NCBI GenBank assembly: GCA_017443845.1
Contig: JAFSXX010000008.1
Coordinates: 1 to 46,908 of the forward strand
Direction of reading: 5' to 3'
DNA: 46,908 bases
Origin: Bacteroidales bacterium
Lineage (GTDB): Bacteria; Bacteroidota; Bacteroidia; Bacteroidales; UBA932
The notes beneath the pieces are model-generated. The model was not told where the DNA came from and searched no databases. It saw only the letters and a program-made list of their open reading frames with translations. This document shows positions 7,898 to 15,697 of the stretch, piece after piece. Position numbers and translations under genes: made by a program. How positions within the stretch are numbered: the first letter of the stretch is position 1; each line of letters starts with the position of its first letter.

Positions 7898-8782
7898 ATG
7901 ACCGAGCGTGAGGAACTGCGGCACCTGGCCGCCCTCTTCGACGATCCCGACGAGATCGTTTCCGCCTGCGTGGACAAACGCATCGCGGAGATGGGGCCGT
8001 CGGTTATACCTGAATTGGAAAGGATGCGCCACAACGAGCCGGACACGGACCTTAAGCGCATCCTCTCCGACAGGATAATGCGATATAACGCCCAATTCCG
8101 CACGGCCGACCTGCGCAGGTACGCGATGCGCGAATCCTCGCAGCCCGAGACCCTCTACGAGGGTTGCTTCCTGGCCACCTCGCTGGTCAATCCGCAGATA
8201 AGCCGCGAGATGTTCGAAGAGGCCTTCTACCAGTGCGCCTGCGAATACCAGGCGGAGGCCTCCGACGGGCGCACGGCGATAGAGAACATCAGCGTATTCA
8301 ACCACATTTTCTACCACCGCCTGAGATTCACCGTCTGCGACCAGAGGATGACGGTCGAGAAGAACGCGATGCTCTACGATACCCTCAAGAGCCGCAGGGG
8401 CAACCCCTTCGCCATCGCCACCATCTATATGATGCTGGCAGAGGATGCGGGCCTTCCCCTCTACCCTCTCTGTTTCCCGGGCGGATTCGTACCCGCCTAC
8501 ATCGAGAACGGGAAAGAGCTTTTTTATCTCAATCTCTTCCAGAACGGGGAGATTTTCCCGCAGACACGGCTCAAGGATTACCTCATCGAACAGGGCATCC
8601 CTTTCGACCACAACAAGTTCCTGATACGGCGGCAGACCGTGATGCTCAACATCTATCTGGAATCGCTCACCTATCTTTATGCCGGCCTGGGCGACACCGC
8701 CTCCGAAGACCGCATAGAAAAAGCGCTCGCCGCCCTCGGCGACGAACGCTTTCTGACTCCCGAAGACAAACAGGAGGAGTGA
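7898..8782 (+). CDS. Transglutaminase-like (SirB1/Transglut_core2) protein
   Basis: 294 residues, no signal peptide, so probably cytosolic. The region around residues 165-205 (SRRGNPFAIATIYMMLAEDA, then PLCFPGGF) matches the core of the SirB1/transglutaminase-like family. The usual PGHF histidine is replaced by glycine (PGGF), so a transglutaminase or protease activity is doubtful. The N-terminal 140 residues are helical and charged. It is the last gene of its unit and ends 1 bp before the stop of the convergent LysM/M23 gene. Function unknown. Confidence 0.72.
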   Translation: MTEREELRHLAALFDDPDEIVSACVDKRIAEMGPSVIPELERMRHNEPDTDLKRILSDRIMRYNAQFRTADLRRYAMRESSQPETLYEGCFLATSLVNPQISREMFEEAFYQCACEYQAEASDGRTAIENISVFNHIFYHRLRFTVCDQRMTVEKNAMLYDTLKSRRGNPFAIATIYMMLAEDAGLPLYPLCFPGGFVPAYIENGKELFYLNLFQNGEIFPQTRLKDYLIEQGIPFDHNKFLIRRQTVMLNIYLESLTYLYAGLGDTASEDRIEKALAALGDERFLTPEDKQEE

Positions 8783-8783
8783 C

Positions 8784-9776
8784 CTAGTTGGTCCCCTTCC
8801 TCACCAGAAGCCTCTGCCCTATCCTCAGGACGGAGGTTGATTTTATCCCGTTCAGGCGGCAGAGGGCGCCGACGGTGGTGCCGTAACGCTTCGCGATCTT
8901 TCCGAGGTTGTCGCCTTTCTTGACTTTGTAATAGACATTGCCGGAAGCCGACTTGGACTCCTTGTCGGTCTGTCCGTAATGCGAATGGATATTGAAATAG
9001 TGCTTGTGGATCGTGAGGATCGAATCGCGGATGACGCCGTTTTCAAAATCGAAAACCCTCTGGGGATCGAACGGCTTGCCGTGATAACGGGTCTCGAAGT
9101 GGAGATGGGGGCCCGTACTGCGTCCGGTGCTGCCTCCCAGGCCGATGCATTCGCCCGCCTTGACAGGGTCATCGACATTCACCAGGCGGGCCGATAGGTG
9201 GCCGTAATAGGTCTCAAGCCCGTTGTCGTGACGGATGACTATGAGATTGCCGTATCCTCCCGTCTCGCTGGGGCGGCCGGAGTAACGCACGATTCCGTCG
9301 AACGCGGCGCGTATAGTGTCACCCACCGAGAGGGGCAGATCGACTCCGTAGTGGGGTCTGCGGCCGCGGAATTTGAATCCCGAGTGGACCTTGCCGAGGA
9401 AGGGGGCGCTGTAGTTGTGAAGTGAATCCACCAGCCTCAAATCGAGCGAATCCGGAAAACTCTCCAGCGACTCACCCCTGAATGCGTGGATCATCTCGGT
9501 GCTCCAGCCCTCATAGAATCCGGCGGTATCGATTACCGGATGGCCTTCGTCGATATATTCCCAGGTAAAATCATCGTACAGTACGATCTTGATATATTTG
9601 TCACTGCTCGGAATGGTATCGATAGCCTGCTTTTCGATTTGAGGCACATCCGCACGGACTATCCTGATGGAATCTGGAGTCTGCGAGGGACTCGCATAGG
9701 GATCGTAAAAGTCCTGCGCCTTCATATTGACGCCGAAGGCGCACAAGAGCGGAAGAATGAGGAAGAATCTTTTCAT
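8784..9776 (-). CDS. Secreted M23 metallopeptidase with C-terminal LysM domain
   Basis: 330 residues with an N-terminal signal peptide (MKRFFLILPLLCAFGVNMKA, cleavage near residue 20). The M23 (LytM/lysostaphin-like) zinc peptidase domain has His142 and Asp146 (HYGVD), His193 (YYGHLS) and the His224-x-His226 pair (GPHLHFE), so the zinc site looks intact. A LysM domain occupies about residues 282-327 (KVKKGDNLGKIAKRYGTTVG). The combination suggests a periplasmic peptidoglycan endopeptidase or an envelope-remodelling factor. It lies 28 bp after the EamA transporter gene on the same strand. Confidence 0.92.
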   Translation of the reverse strand: MKRFFLILPLLCAFGVNMKAQDFYDPYASPSQTPDSIRIVRADVPQIEKQAIDTIPSSDKYIKIVLYDDFTWEYIDEGHPVIDTAGFYEGWSTEMIHAFRGESLESFPDSLDLRLVDSLHNYSAPFLGKVHSGFKFRGRRPHYGVDLPLSVGDTIRAAFDGIVRYSGRPSETGGYGNLIVIRHDNGLETYYGHLSARLVNVDDPVKAGECIGLGGSTGRSTGPHLHFETRYHGKPFDPQRVFDFENGVIRDSILTIHKHYFNIHSHYGQTDKESKSASGNVYYKVKKGDNLGKIAKRYGTTVGALCRLNGIKSTSVLRIGQRLLVRKGTN

Positions 9777-9804
9777 TTATCTCACTTATATTTCAAATAA
9801 TCAA

Positions 9805-10716
9805 CTAATTGGAGCCTATCACCAAAAGGGCCATGCCCACCAGCAGGATTGCCAGTGCGACTCCCTTTTCCTTAAGATGTTTCTCCTTGAACAGTAACGC
9901 TCCGCACACGAAGGTGACGATCACCGAACTCCTGCGGAGCATCGAAACCACTGCAAGCATCGAGCCAGGACGGCTCAGCGAGTAGAAATAAAGGAAATCG
10001 GAGGCCGCGATGAAAACGGCTATGATGACTATCGACCAGTCGTGCCTGTAGGGCTGATATATCTTGCTCTTCGTGAAGCGGGCCACCAGAACGGCGACCG
10101 TCATTATCAGAGTGATGTAGAAGTTGCACCAGCTCTGGACGAACATCGTCTTGAGGGCCATGTAATCGGAACCCATCAGATACTTGTCCATTATGGCGCT
10201 GACGACGCCCGAAAGGACCGCGATCCACATACAGGCTATCCAGATGTTCTTCGAGAAGTCCACACCCTCTTTCTTACTGGTATGGCCCAGCAGTGTAAGG
10301 GCCAGGATAGCGACCAGGATACCGCCCCACTGCCAGAGGTTGAGCCTCTCGCCGAAGAGCAGGAGCGACGCTATGAGCACGAAAACCGGCCTCGAGGTCT
10401 TGATGGTGCCCGCCGTCGTAATCGGCAGGTTCTTGAGTCCCATAAGTCCGGTTATCCACGAAACGGAAACGACGAGGGACTTGAGGAAGATCATCAGGTG
10501 GGCCTTCGGGGTTCCGGCCTGGGTCTCGAAGACGGTTCCGTCGGCGATTCCCCATCCGAAGAGGGAGGAGAGCAGCCAGGGAATGAATATACAGGTGGAG
10601 ATACCGGTCGCATAGAGGAGGATGTGAAGGACGTCGTTATTCCCCGACGCCTGTTTTTTGGCCACGTCGTAAAAGCCAAGCAGGAATGCGGATGCCACCG
10701 CTGCCCAGAGCCACAT
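9805..10716 (-). CDS. EamA/DMT-family transporter
   Basis: 303 residues with about ten hydrophobic segments in two repeated halves, the typical EamA (drug/metabolite transporter) arrangement. Examples are the first segment (MWLWAAVASAFLLGFYDVAK), a central one near GGILVAILALTLLG, and the last (GVALAILLVGMALLVIGSN). Substrates of such permeases range from amino acids to sugars and nothing here narrows the choice. It begins 5 bp after the upstream TPR gene, so it is probably translated from the same message. Confidence 0.88.
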   Translation of the reverse strand: MWLWAAVASAFLLGFYDVAKKQASGNNDVLHILLYATGISTCIFIPWLLSSLFGWGIADGTVFETQAGTPKAHLMIFLKSLVVSVSWITGLMGLKNLPITTAGTIKTSRPVFVLIASLLLFGERLNLWQWGGILVAILALTLLGHTSKKEGVDFSKNIWIACMWIAVLSGVVSAIMDKYLMGSDYMALKTMFVQSWCNFYITLIMTVAVLVARFTKSKIYQPYRHDWSIVIIAVFIAASDFLYFYSLSRPGSMLAVVSMLRRSSVIVTFVCGALLFKEKHLKEKGVALAILLVGMALLVIGSN

Positions 10717-10721
10717 ATAGT

Positions 10722-12716
10722 TTAAAGGTCTTCTTCGGTTTTACAATATTTTTTGATAACCCCGTACGCATCCTCGATGCCCAGTTCGCCGGCGACGCTC
10801 AGGTCGATGCAGCCCTTGTCCTTGTCTTTGAGATAGATAAGCACGAGGCCGCGGTTATAATAGGCCTCTCCGATGTCGGGAGCAGTCTCTATGGCCTTGG
10901 TATAGCGCTGTATCGACTCGGGAAGGTCCCCCGAGAGGCAATACAGATTGCCAAGGTTGTACTGTATATAGGGAGATACGGGATCCAATTCGGAGGCCCT
11001 CACCATATCGTGGAGGGCCGGAGTATAGTCGTAACTGTGCGTCACCCGGTCCTGAACCCTGGTACGGGCGGTGTTGGCGTTGTCGAGGGTCAGCACCTGG
11101 ACATTGTTGCCTATGGAGGAGATGAAGTCTATCATCTCCGCCTGGAGAGCTCCGCGGTTTATATAGTAATAGGGATTGTCAGGCTCTTTGGCGAGGGCCT
11201 CGTCGTAACTTAGCATCGCCGCGTTGAACTGGCTGTCGTCGGTCTCGAGCAGGGCCTTTGAGAAAAGATTCACGGCGCTGCGGTCGCCCAGAAGGCGCTT
11301 CGAGAGTTCCTCGCTCTTCCGGCGCACGTCCGACGAATGGATGCCCTTCTCGGCCGTGAACCTGGCTGCCACGGGCAGCGAGGCCATGAACGACTCGAGC
11401 TTCTCATCGTCATAGCGGCGATTCAGGTAGTTGACGGCATCCCTGGAATCGGCGGAGCTGAATTTGAAGAGGGGCTTGAGGCGGATATCCACATCCCTGT
11501 ACTGCAGGAGCTCGTTGTCGAATCCCTTACGGGCGAAATCGGCATCGAGGGCCAGCAGCCGGTCGTACTTGCGCGCGGTGTCGGCGAAGGCCATCCTTCC
11601 CGCGGAGTCGCGGGTCTGGGCCCTGTATTCGGCAATCTTCTTCTGCGCTATCTCGTAATCCTGGCGGGAAGAGTTGTACTGCCCTATCTGACGCTTCACG
11701 AACGAACGGTTCATATAGGCCTGGGCGAAGTCCGGATAGAGGTTGATGGCCTTCGAATAGTCGTCCATCGCATCGCGGTAGCGGCCCAGTTCGACAAACA
11801 CCGCGGCCCGGTTGAAGTAGGCCAGGACATTGTCGGGATTGATATTGATGACCCTGTCGAAATCCTCCAGGGCGCCCCTGTAATCCTGCACCTGGGCCAG
11901 GATAAGGCCCCTGTTGTAGAGGGTCAGGGCGTTGCCCGGCTCATCCTCGAGCACCCGGTTCAGGTCGTCGAGGGCGCCCCGGACATCCTTCCTGTCGAAG
12001 CGCAGCAGGGCGCGGTTGAAGAAGGCGAAGGTATTGGTACTGTCGAGCCTCACAGCCGTGTCGAGATCCTCGATGGCCTCGGCCGTCTTCCCCTGCATTC
12101 CGTAAACCCTCGAACGGCGGATGTAACCTTCCGGATCGTAGCGGCGCAGGTTGATGGCGGTATTGTAATCCTTGATGGCCTGAAGGGTGTCGCCCGTAAA
12201 GAGGTAGCAGGCCCCGCGGTTCAGATATGCGTCAGCCTCCTTGGGCTGCTTGCGGATAAACATATTGAAATCGCTTATGGCCTTGTCGAACTGCTGCGAG
12301 AGGAAGTAGGTCACGCCGCGGCTGAAGTAGAGCCCCGTGTAACTGGGACGCAGGTCAACCGCCTCCTCCAGGTCTTTGAGGGCCTGGTCGTACTTGCCCA
12401 TACGGCTCAGGGTAATGGCGCGGTAGTGGTATGCCGGAGTGTAGATGGGATTGAAATGGAGGGTGCGGTCGAAGTCCCTCTGAGCCCCCGTGAAGTCACC
12501 CAGATTATACTTGGCAATGCCCCTGAAGAAATAGGCCTCGTAAACCGTACTGTCGAGCCTCGAGAGGATGTTGAAATTCTCTATCGCAAGCGCATATTTG
12601 CCGTCGATGAGGGACTGCCGGCCATAATTGTAGAAATGGTCGAGATCGTACTGCGCGGATGCCCTTCCGCACAAGGCCACCAGCAGGGCAAATAATATCA
12701 GAGGCTTTTTGTACAC
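10722..12716 (-). CDS. Secreted tetratricopeptide-repeat protein
   Basis: 664 residues if it starts at the GTG at 12716. That start gives a clean signal peptide (MYKKPLILFALLVALCGRAS, then AQ), whereas an ATG at 12752 would add an ill-fitting extension and lie upstream of the promoter box. Roughly ten TPR units fill residues 30-345 (recurring patterns such as AYFNRAAVFVELGRYRDAM), then a less regular middle section and more TPRs from about 505 to the C-terminus. TPR arrays mediate protein-protein contacts in the periplasm. The -7 box TATTTTTG ends 5 bp before the GTG, so the message may be leaderless. Specific role unknown. Confidence 0.85.
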   Translation of the reverse strand: MYKKPLILFALLVALCGRASAQYDLDHFYNYGRQSLIDGKYALAIENFNILSRLDSTVYEAYFFRGIAKYNLGDFTGAQRDFDRTLHFNPIYTPAYHYRAITLSRMGKYDQALKDLEEAVDLRPSYTGLYFSRGVTYFLSQQFDKAISDFNMFIRKQPKEADAYLNRGACYLFTGDTLQAIKDYNTAINLRRYDPEGYIRRSRVYGMQGKTAEAIEDLDTAVRLDSTNTFAFFNRALLRFDRKDVRGALDDLNRVLEDEPGNALTLYNRGLILAQVQDYRGALEDFDRVININPDNVLAYFNRAAVFVELGRYRDAMDDYSKAINLYPDFAQAYMNRSFVKRQIGQYNSSRQDYEIAQKKIAEYRAQTRDSAGRMAFADTARKYDRLLALDADFARKGFDNELLQYRDVDIRLKPLFKFSSADSRDAVNYLNRRYDDEKLESFMASLPVAARFTAEKGIHSSDVRRKSEELSKRLLGDRSAVNLFSKALLETDDSQFNAAMLSYDEALAKEPDNPYYYINRGALQAEMIDFISSIGNNVQVLTLDNANTARTRVQDRVTHSYDYTPALHDMVRASELDPVSPYIQYNLGNLYCLSGDLPESIQRYTKAIETAPDIGEAYYNRGLVLIYLKDKDKGCIDLSVAGELGIEDAYGVIKKYCKTEEDL

Positions 12717-12739
12717 AATTACAAAAATAAGTAAATTTG
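12706..12739. promoter_or_regulatory. Abutting divergent promoters, TPR gene (-) and M28 operon (+)
   Basis: Plus strand: TTTTTG (12706-12711), a 20-bp spacer, then TAAATTTG (12732-12739), 18 bp before the ATG at 12758. Minus strand: TATTTTTG at 12729-12722, 5 bp before the GTG at 12716. The two -7 boxes are 2 bp apart. Confidence 0.72.
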
Positions 12740-12757
12740 CGGATTGCCTCAAACAAA

Positions 12758-13696
12758 ATGAAGAAATCCGTCATCTGCCTGCTTCTGGCGCTGTTTTCGA
12801 CTCTGGTCAACGCACAGGGTTTCCGTACTTACGAAGGGCTTCTCCAGGAGGAGTCCCTCCGCAATACGGTCTCCTTCCTGGCCGACGATTACAATACCGG
12901 AAGGGCGTCGGGCACGGCCGGTGCCAACCGCTGCGCCCAGATGATAATGTCGAGGTTCAGGCAACTGGGGCTCAAGCCCGTCAACTGGACCTACACGCAG
13001 AGTTTCAGATACCGCGATTCGGTCATAGTGCGCAACGTGGCGGGGCTTATCACGGCCCGCATACCCACCGATGAATATATCATCATCACCGCCCACTACG
13101 ACCACCTCGGCGAGATAAAGGGGACGATTTACAACGGAGCCGACGACAACGCATCGGGAGTCGCGGCGCTGCTTGGCCTGGCGGAGATGTATTCGGCTAT
13201 GAAGGCAGAGGGCAAGGGGCCGCTCAAGAACCTGATATTCGTGGCCCTCGACGGCAAGGAACTGAACCTTGCGGGCAGCAAGCATTTCGTAAGGAATCTT
13301 CCCGTACCAGCCAGGAAAGTCAAGGCCGCCATAAATATGGACATCCTCGGAACCGACCTGGTCCCCACCGGCCGCAATCGCGAGTATCTGATCGCCATCG
13401 ACGGCGGCACGATGCCTCCGGGGAGCCTCGACGAGCTCCGCAGGATATGCTTCAGGAGCGACTGCAGGATGGACGTCAGCCTCACCTTCTATGGCAGCCG
13501 CGACTTCACGAGGCTGGTTTTTGGCAACGGCGACCACGCCTCGTTCGTCAAGGCCGGAATCCCAACGGTATTTTTCACCTCGGGCTTCCACCAGCATACG
13601 CTCAAGGCCACGGACGACACCGGGATCATTGACTTCCCGCTGCTGAAAAAGCGCACGATAGTTATTTTCAATTATATAAACACTTTATTTTACTGA
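12758..13696 (+). CDS. Secreted M28-family peptidase-like protein with altered active site
   Basis: 312 residues from the ATG at 12758, which gives a good signal peptide (MKKSVICLLLALFSTLVNA, then QG). Zinc ligands expected for M28 aminopeptidases are present: His113 (TAHYDHLG), Asp129 (GADDNASG), Glu168, Asp195 (INMDILG) and a C-terminal His278 or His280 (GFHQHTLK). In classical members the metal-ligand Glu follows a catalytic Glu (EE); here the pair reads Lys167-Glu168 (DGKELNLAGS), so the general base is missing. It could be an inactive binder or use a different base. It is the first gene of the operon with uvrB 2 bp downstream. Confidence 0.85.
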   Translation: MKKSVICLLLALFSTLVNAQGFRTYEGLLQEESLRNTVSFLADDYNTGRASGTAGANRCAQMIMSRFRQLGLKPVNWTYTQSFRYRDSVIVRNVAGLITARIPTDEYIIITAHYDHLGEIKGTIYNGADDNASGVAALLGLAEMYSAMKAEGKGPLKNLIFVALDGKELNLAGSKHFVRNLPVPARKVKAAINMDILGTDLVPTGRNREYLIAIDGGTMPPGSLDELRRICFRSDCRMDVSLTFYGSRDFTRLVFGNGDHASFVKAGIPTVFFTSGFHQHTLKATDDTGIIDFPLLKKRTIVIFNYINTLFY

Positions 13697-13698
13697 CG

Positions 13699-15696
13699 AT
13701 GGAATTCAAACTGCACGCCCCCTACAGCCCCACAGGCGACCAGCCTGAGGCGATAGCGCAGATATGCGAATCCATCGCCTCGGGCAGCAGGTGCACCACC
13801 CTGATGGGTGTCACCGGCAGCGGCAAGACCTTCACGATGGCGAACGTCATCGAACGGCTCCAGCGGCCGACGCTGATACTGAGCCACAACAAGACGCTCG
13901 CCGCCCAGCTTTACGGCGAATTCAAGAGTTTCTTTCCCGAGAACGCCGTAGAGTACTTCGTCTCCTATTACGACTACTACCAGCCGGAAGCCTACCTTCC
14001 GGTGACCGACACATACATCGAGAAGGACCTCAGCATCAACGACGAGCTCGAGAAGCTCCGTCTGAGCGCCTCCTCCGCCCTGCTTTCGGGCCGCAAGGAC
14101 GTCATAGTGGTGTCTTCCGTCTCCTGCCTCTACGGCATCGGCAATCCGGAGGACTTCCACAGCACGACCGTACACCTTGTGACGGGCCAGAAAATAAGCC
14201 GCCAGAAATTGCTCTACGACCTTGTGGACGCCCTCTACTCCCGCACCGAGGCGGAATTCGCCAGGGGCAGTTTCCGCGTCAAGGGCGACAACGTGGATGT
14301 ATTCCCCGCCTACGGCGAGACGGCATACCGCATCATCTTCTTCGGGGACGACATCGAATCGCTCGAAACCATCGACCCCGTCACCGGGGCCACGATCGAT
14401 TACCACTCCGAGATATCCATCTATCCGGCCAACAACTTCGTCACCACCCGCGAACGCATCAAGGGGGCGGTGAAGCAGATCCAGGACGATATGATGGAGC
14501 AGTGCCGCTATTTCGAGGAGATCGGCAAGAGCCTCGAGGCCAAGAGGCTCAAGGGACGAGTAGAGTACGACCTCGAGATGATCAAGGAGATCGGTTACTG
14601 CCCAGGCATCGAGAACTACTCCAGATACTTCGACGGCCGCAAGGCCGGGATGAGGCCATTCTGCCTCATCGACTATTTCCCGGACAACTTCCTGACCTTC
14701 ATCGACGAGAGCCACGTGACGCTCCCCCAGGTCAGGGCTATGTACGGGGGCGACCGCTCGCGCAAACAGACCCTCATTGAGTATGGTTTCCGCCTCCCCG
14801 CAGCCGCCGACAACCGTCCCCTCAAATTCGACGAGTTCGACAGCATCATAGGCCAGAGGCTCTTCGTGAGCGCTACTCCGGGCGACTACGAACTCGAGGA
14901 GTGCGGCGGCGCGGTAGTCGAACAGATAGTCAGGCCCACCGGCCTCCTCGACCCTCCTGTGGAGGTAAGGCCAATCAAGAACCAGGTGGACGACCTCCTG
15001 GAGGAGATCCAGATACGGGCCGAGAAAGACGAGCGCGTGCTCGTCACCACCCTCACCAAGAGGATGGCCGAGGAGCTCGAGAAGTATCTTACCAGGATGG
15101 ATGTCCGCACCAGATATATCCACTCCGACGTCGATACCCTCGAGCGCGTGGAGATCATCGAGGATTTCAAGGCCGGAAGATTCGACGTCCTGGTGGGTGT
15201 CAACCTCCTGCGCGAAGGCCTCGACATACCGAGTGTCTCCCTTGTGGCTATACTCGACGCCGACAAGGAGGGCTTCCTCCGCAGCGGACGCGCCCTCACC
15301 CAGACGGCCGGCCGCGCTGCGAGGAACATCAACGGAAAGGTGATAATGTACGCCGATTCGATAACCGATTCGATGCGCGAGACCATCGACGAGACCAACC
15401 GCAGGCGCGAGAAGCAGCAGGCCTACAACAAGGAGCACGGAATCGTCCCCAAGCAGGTGGGAGGAGCCGCGAGGAGCACCCTCGCCGCCGGATATGCCGC
15501 GACGGGCGAAGACGGAAAGATGCGGAAACTGGCCGAAGATCCGGTCCTCGACGCGATGTCGGCCGACCAGCTCCGCAAGGCTGTCGACCTGGCGAAGAAG
15601 AATATGGAAGAGGCCGCGGCCGCCCTCGACTTCATGCGCGCCGCCCACTTCCGCGACGAAATGAACCTGCTCAAATCACGCATCAGGGAGGATTGA
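13699..15696 (+). CDS. uvrB: Excinuclease ABC subunit B
   Basis: 665 residues, normal length. UvrB is the damage-verifying helicase-like subunit of nucleotide excision repair. Seen are Walker A (GVTGSGKT, 37-44), the beta-hairpin that inserts between DNA strands (YYDYYQPEAY, about 90-99), the DEAD-like box DESH (336-339), the helicase motif QTAGRAARN near residue 535, and the C-terminal UVR coiled coil (ending HFRDEMNLLKSRIRED) that contacts UvrC. It follows the M28 gene by 2 bp and precedes the Rel homologue by 1 bp, so the genes are transcribed together. Confidence 0.98.
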   Translation: MEFKLHAPYSPTGDQPEAIAQICESIASGSRCTTLMGVTGSGKTFTMANVIERLQRPTLILSHNKTLAAQLYGEFKSFFPENAVEYFVSYYDYYQPEAYLPVTDTYIEKDLSINDELEKLRLSASSALLSGRKDVIVVSSVSCLYGIGNPEDFHSTTVHLVTGQKISRQKLLYDLVDALYSRTEAEFARGSFRVKGDNVDVFPAYGETAYRIIFFGDDIESLETIDPVTGATIDYHSEISIYPANNFVTTRERIKGAVKQIQDDMMEQCRYFEEIGKSLEAKRLKGRVEYDLEMIKEIGYCPGIENYSRYFDGRKAGMRPFCLIDYFPDNFLTFIDESHVTLPQVRAMYGGDRSRKQTLIEYGFRLPAAADNRPLKFDEFDSIIGQRLFVSATPGDYELEECGGAVVEQIVRPTGLLDPPVEVRPIKNQVDDLLEEIQIRAEKDERVLVTTLTKRMAEELEKYLTRMDVRTRYIHSDVDTLERVEIIEDFKAGRFDVLVGVNLLREGLDIPSVSLVAILDADKEGFLRSGRALTQTAGRAARNINGKVIMYADSITDSMRETIDETNRRREKQQAYNKEHGIVPKQVGGAARSTLAAGYAATGEDGKMRKLAEDPVLDAMSADQLRKAVDLAKKNMEEAAAALDFMRAAHFRDEMNLLKSRIRED

Positions 15697-15697
15697 T

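Noticed and set aside
6049-8103. A 684-codon open frame on the minus strand across the GGGtGRT, phosphorylase and next genes
   Set aside because: It lies antisense to three clearly homologous genes, has a low-complexity Gly/Asp/Val-rich translation and recognisable motifs nowhere. It is a by-product of strong codon bias in GC-rich genes.
13690-15648. A 652-codon open frame antisense to uvrB
   Set aside because: It is fully covered by a normal uvrB gene and gives a repetitive Val/Leu/Glu/Asp-rich peptide without domains.
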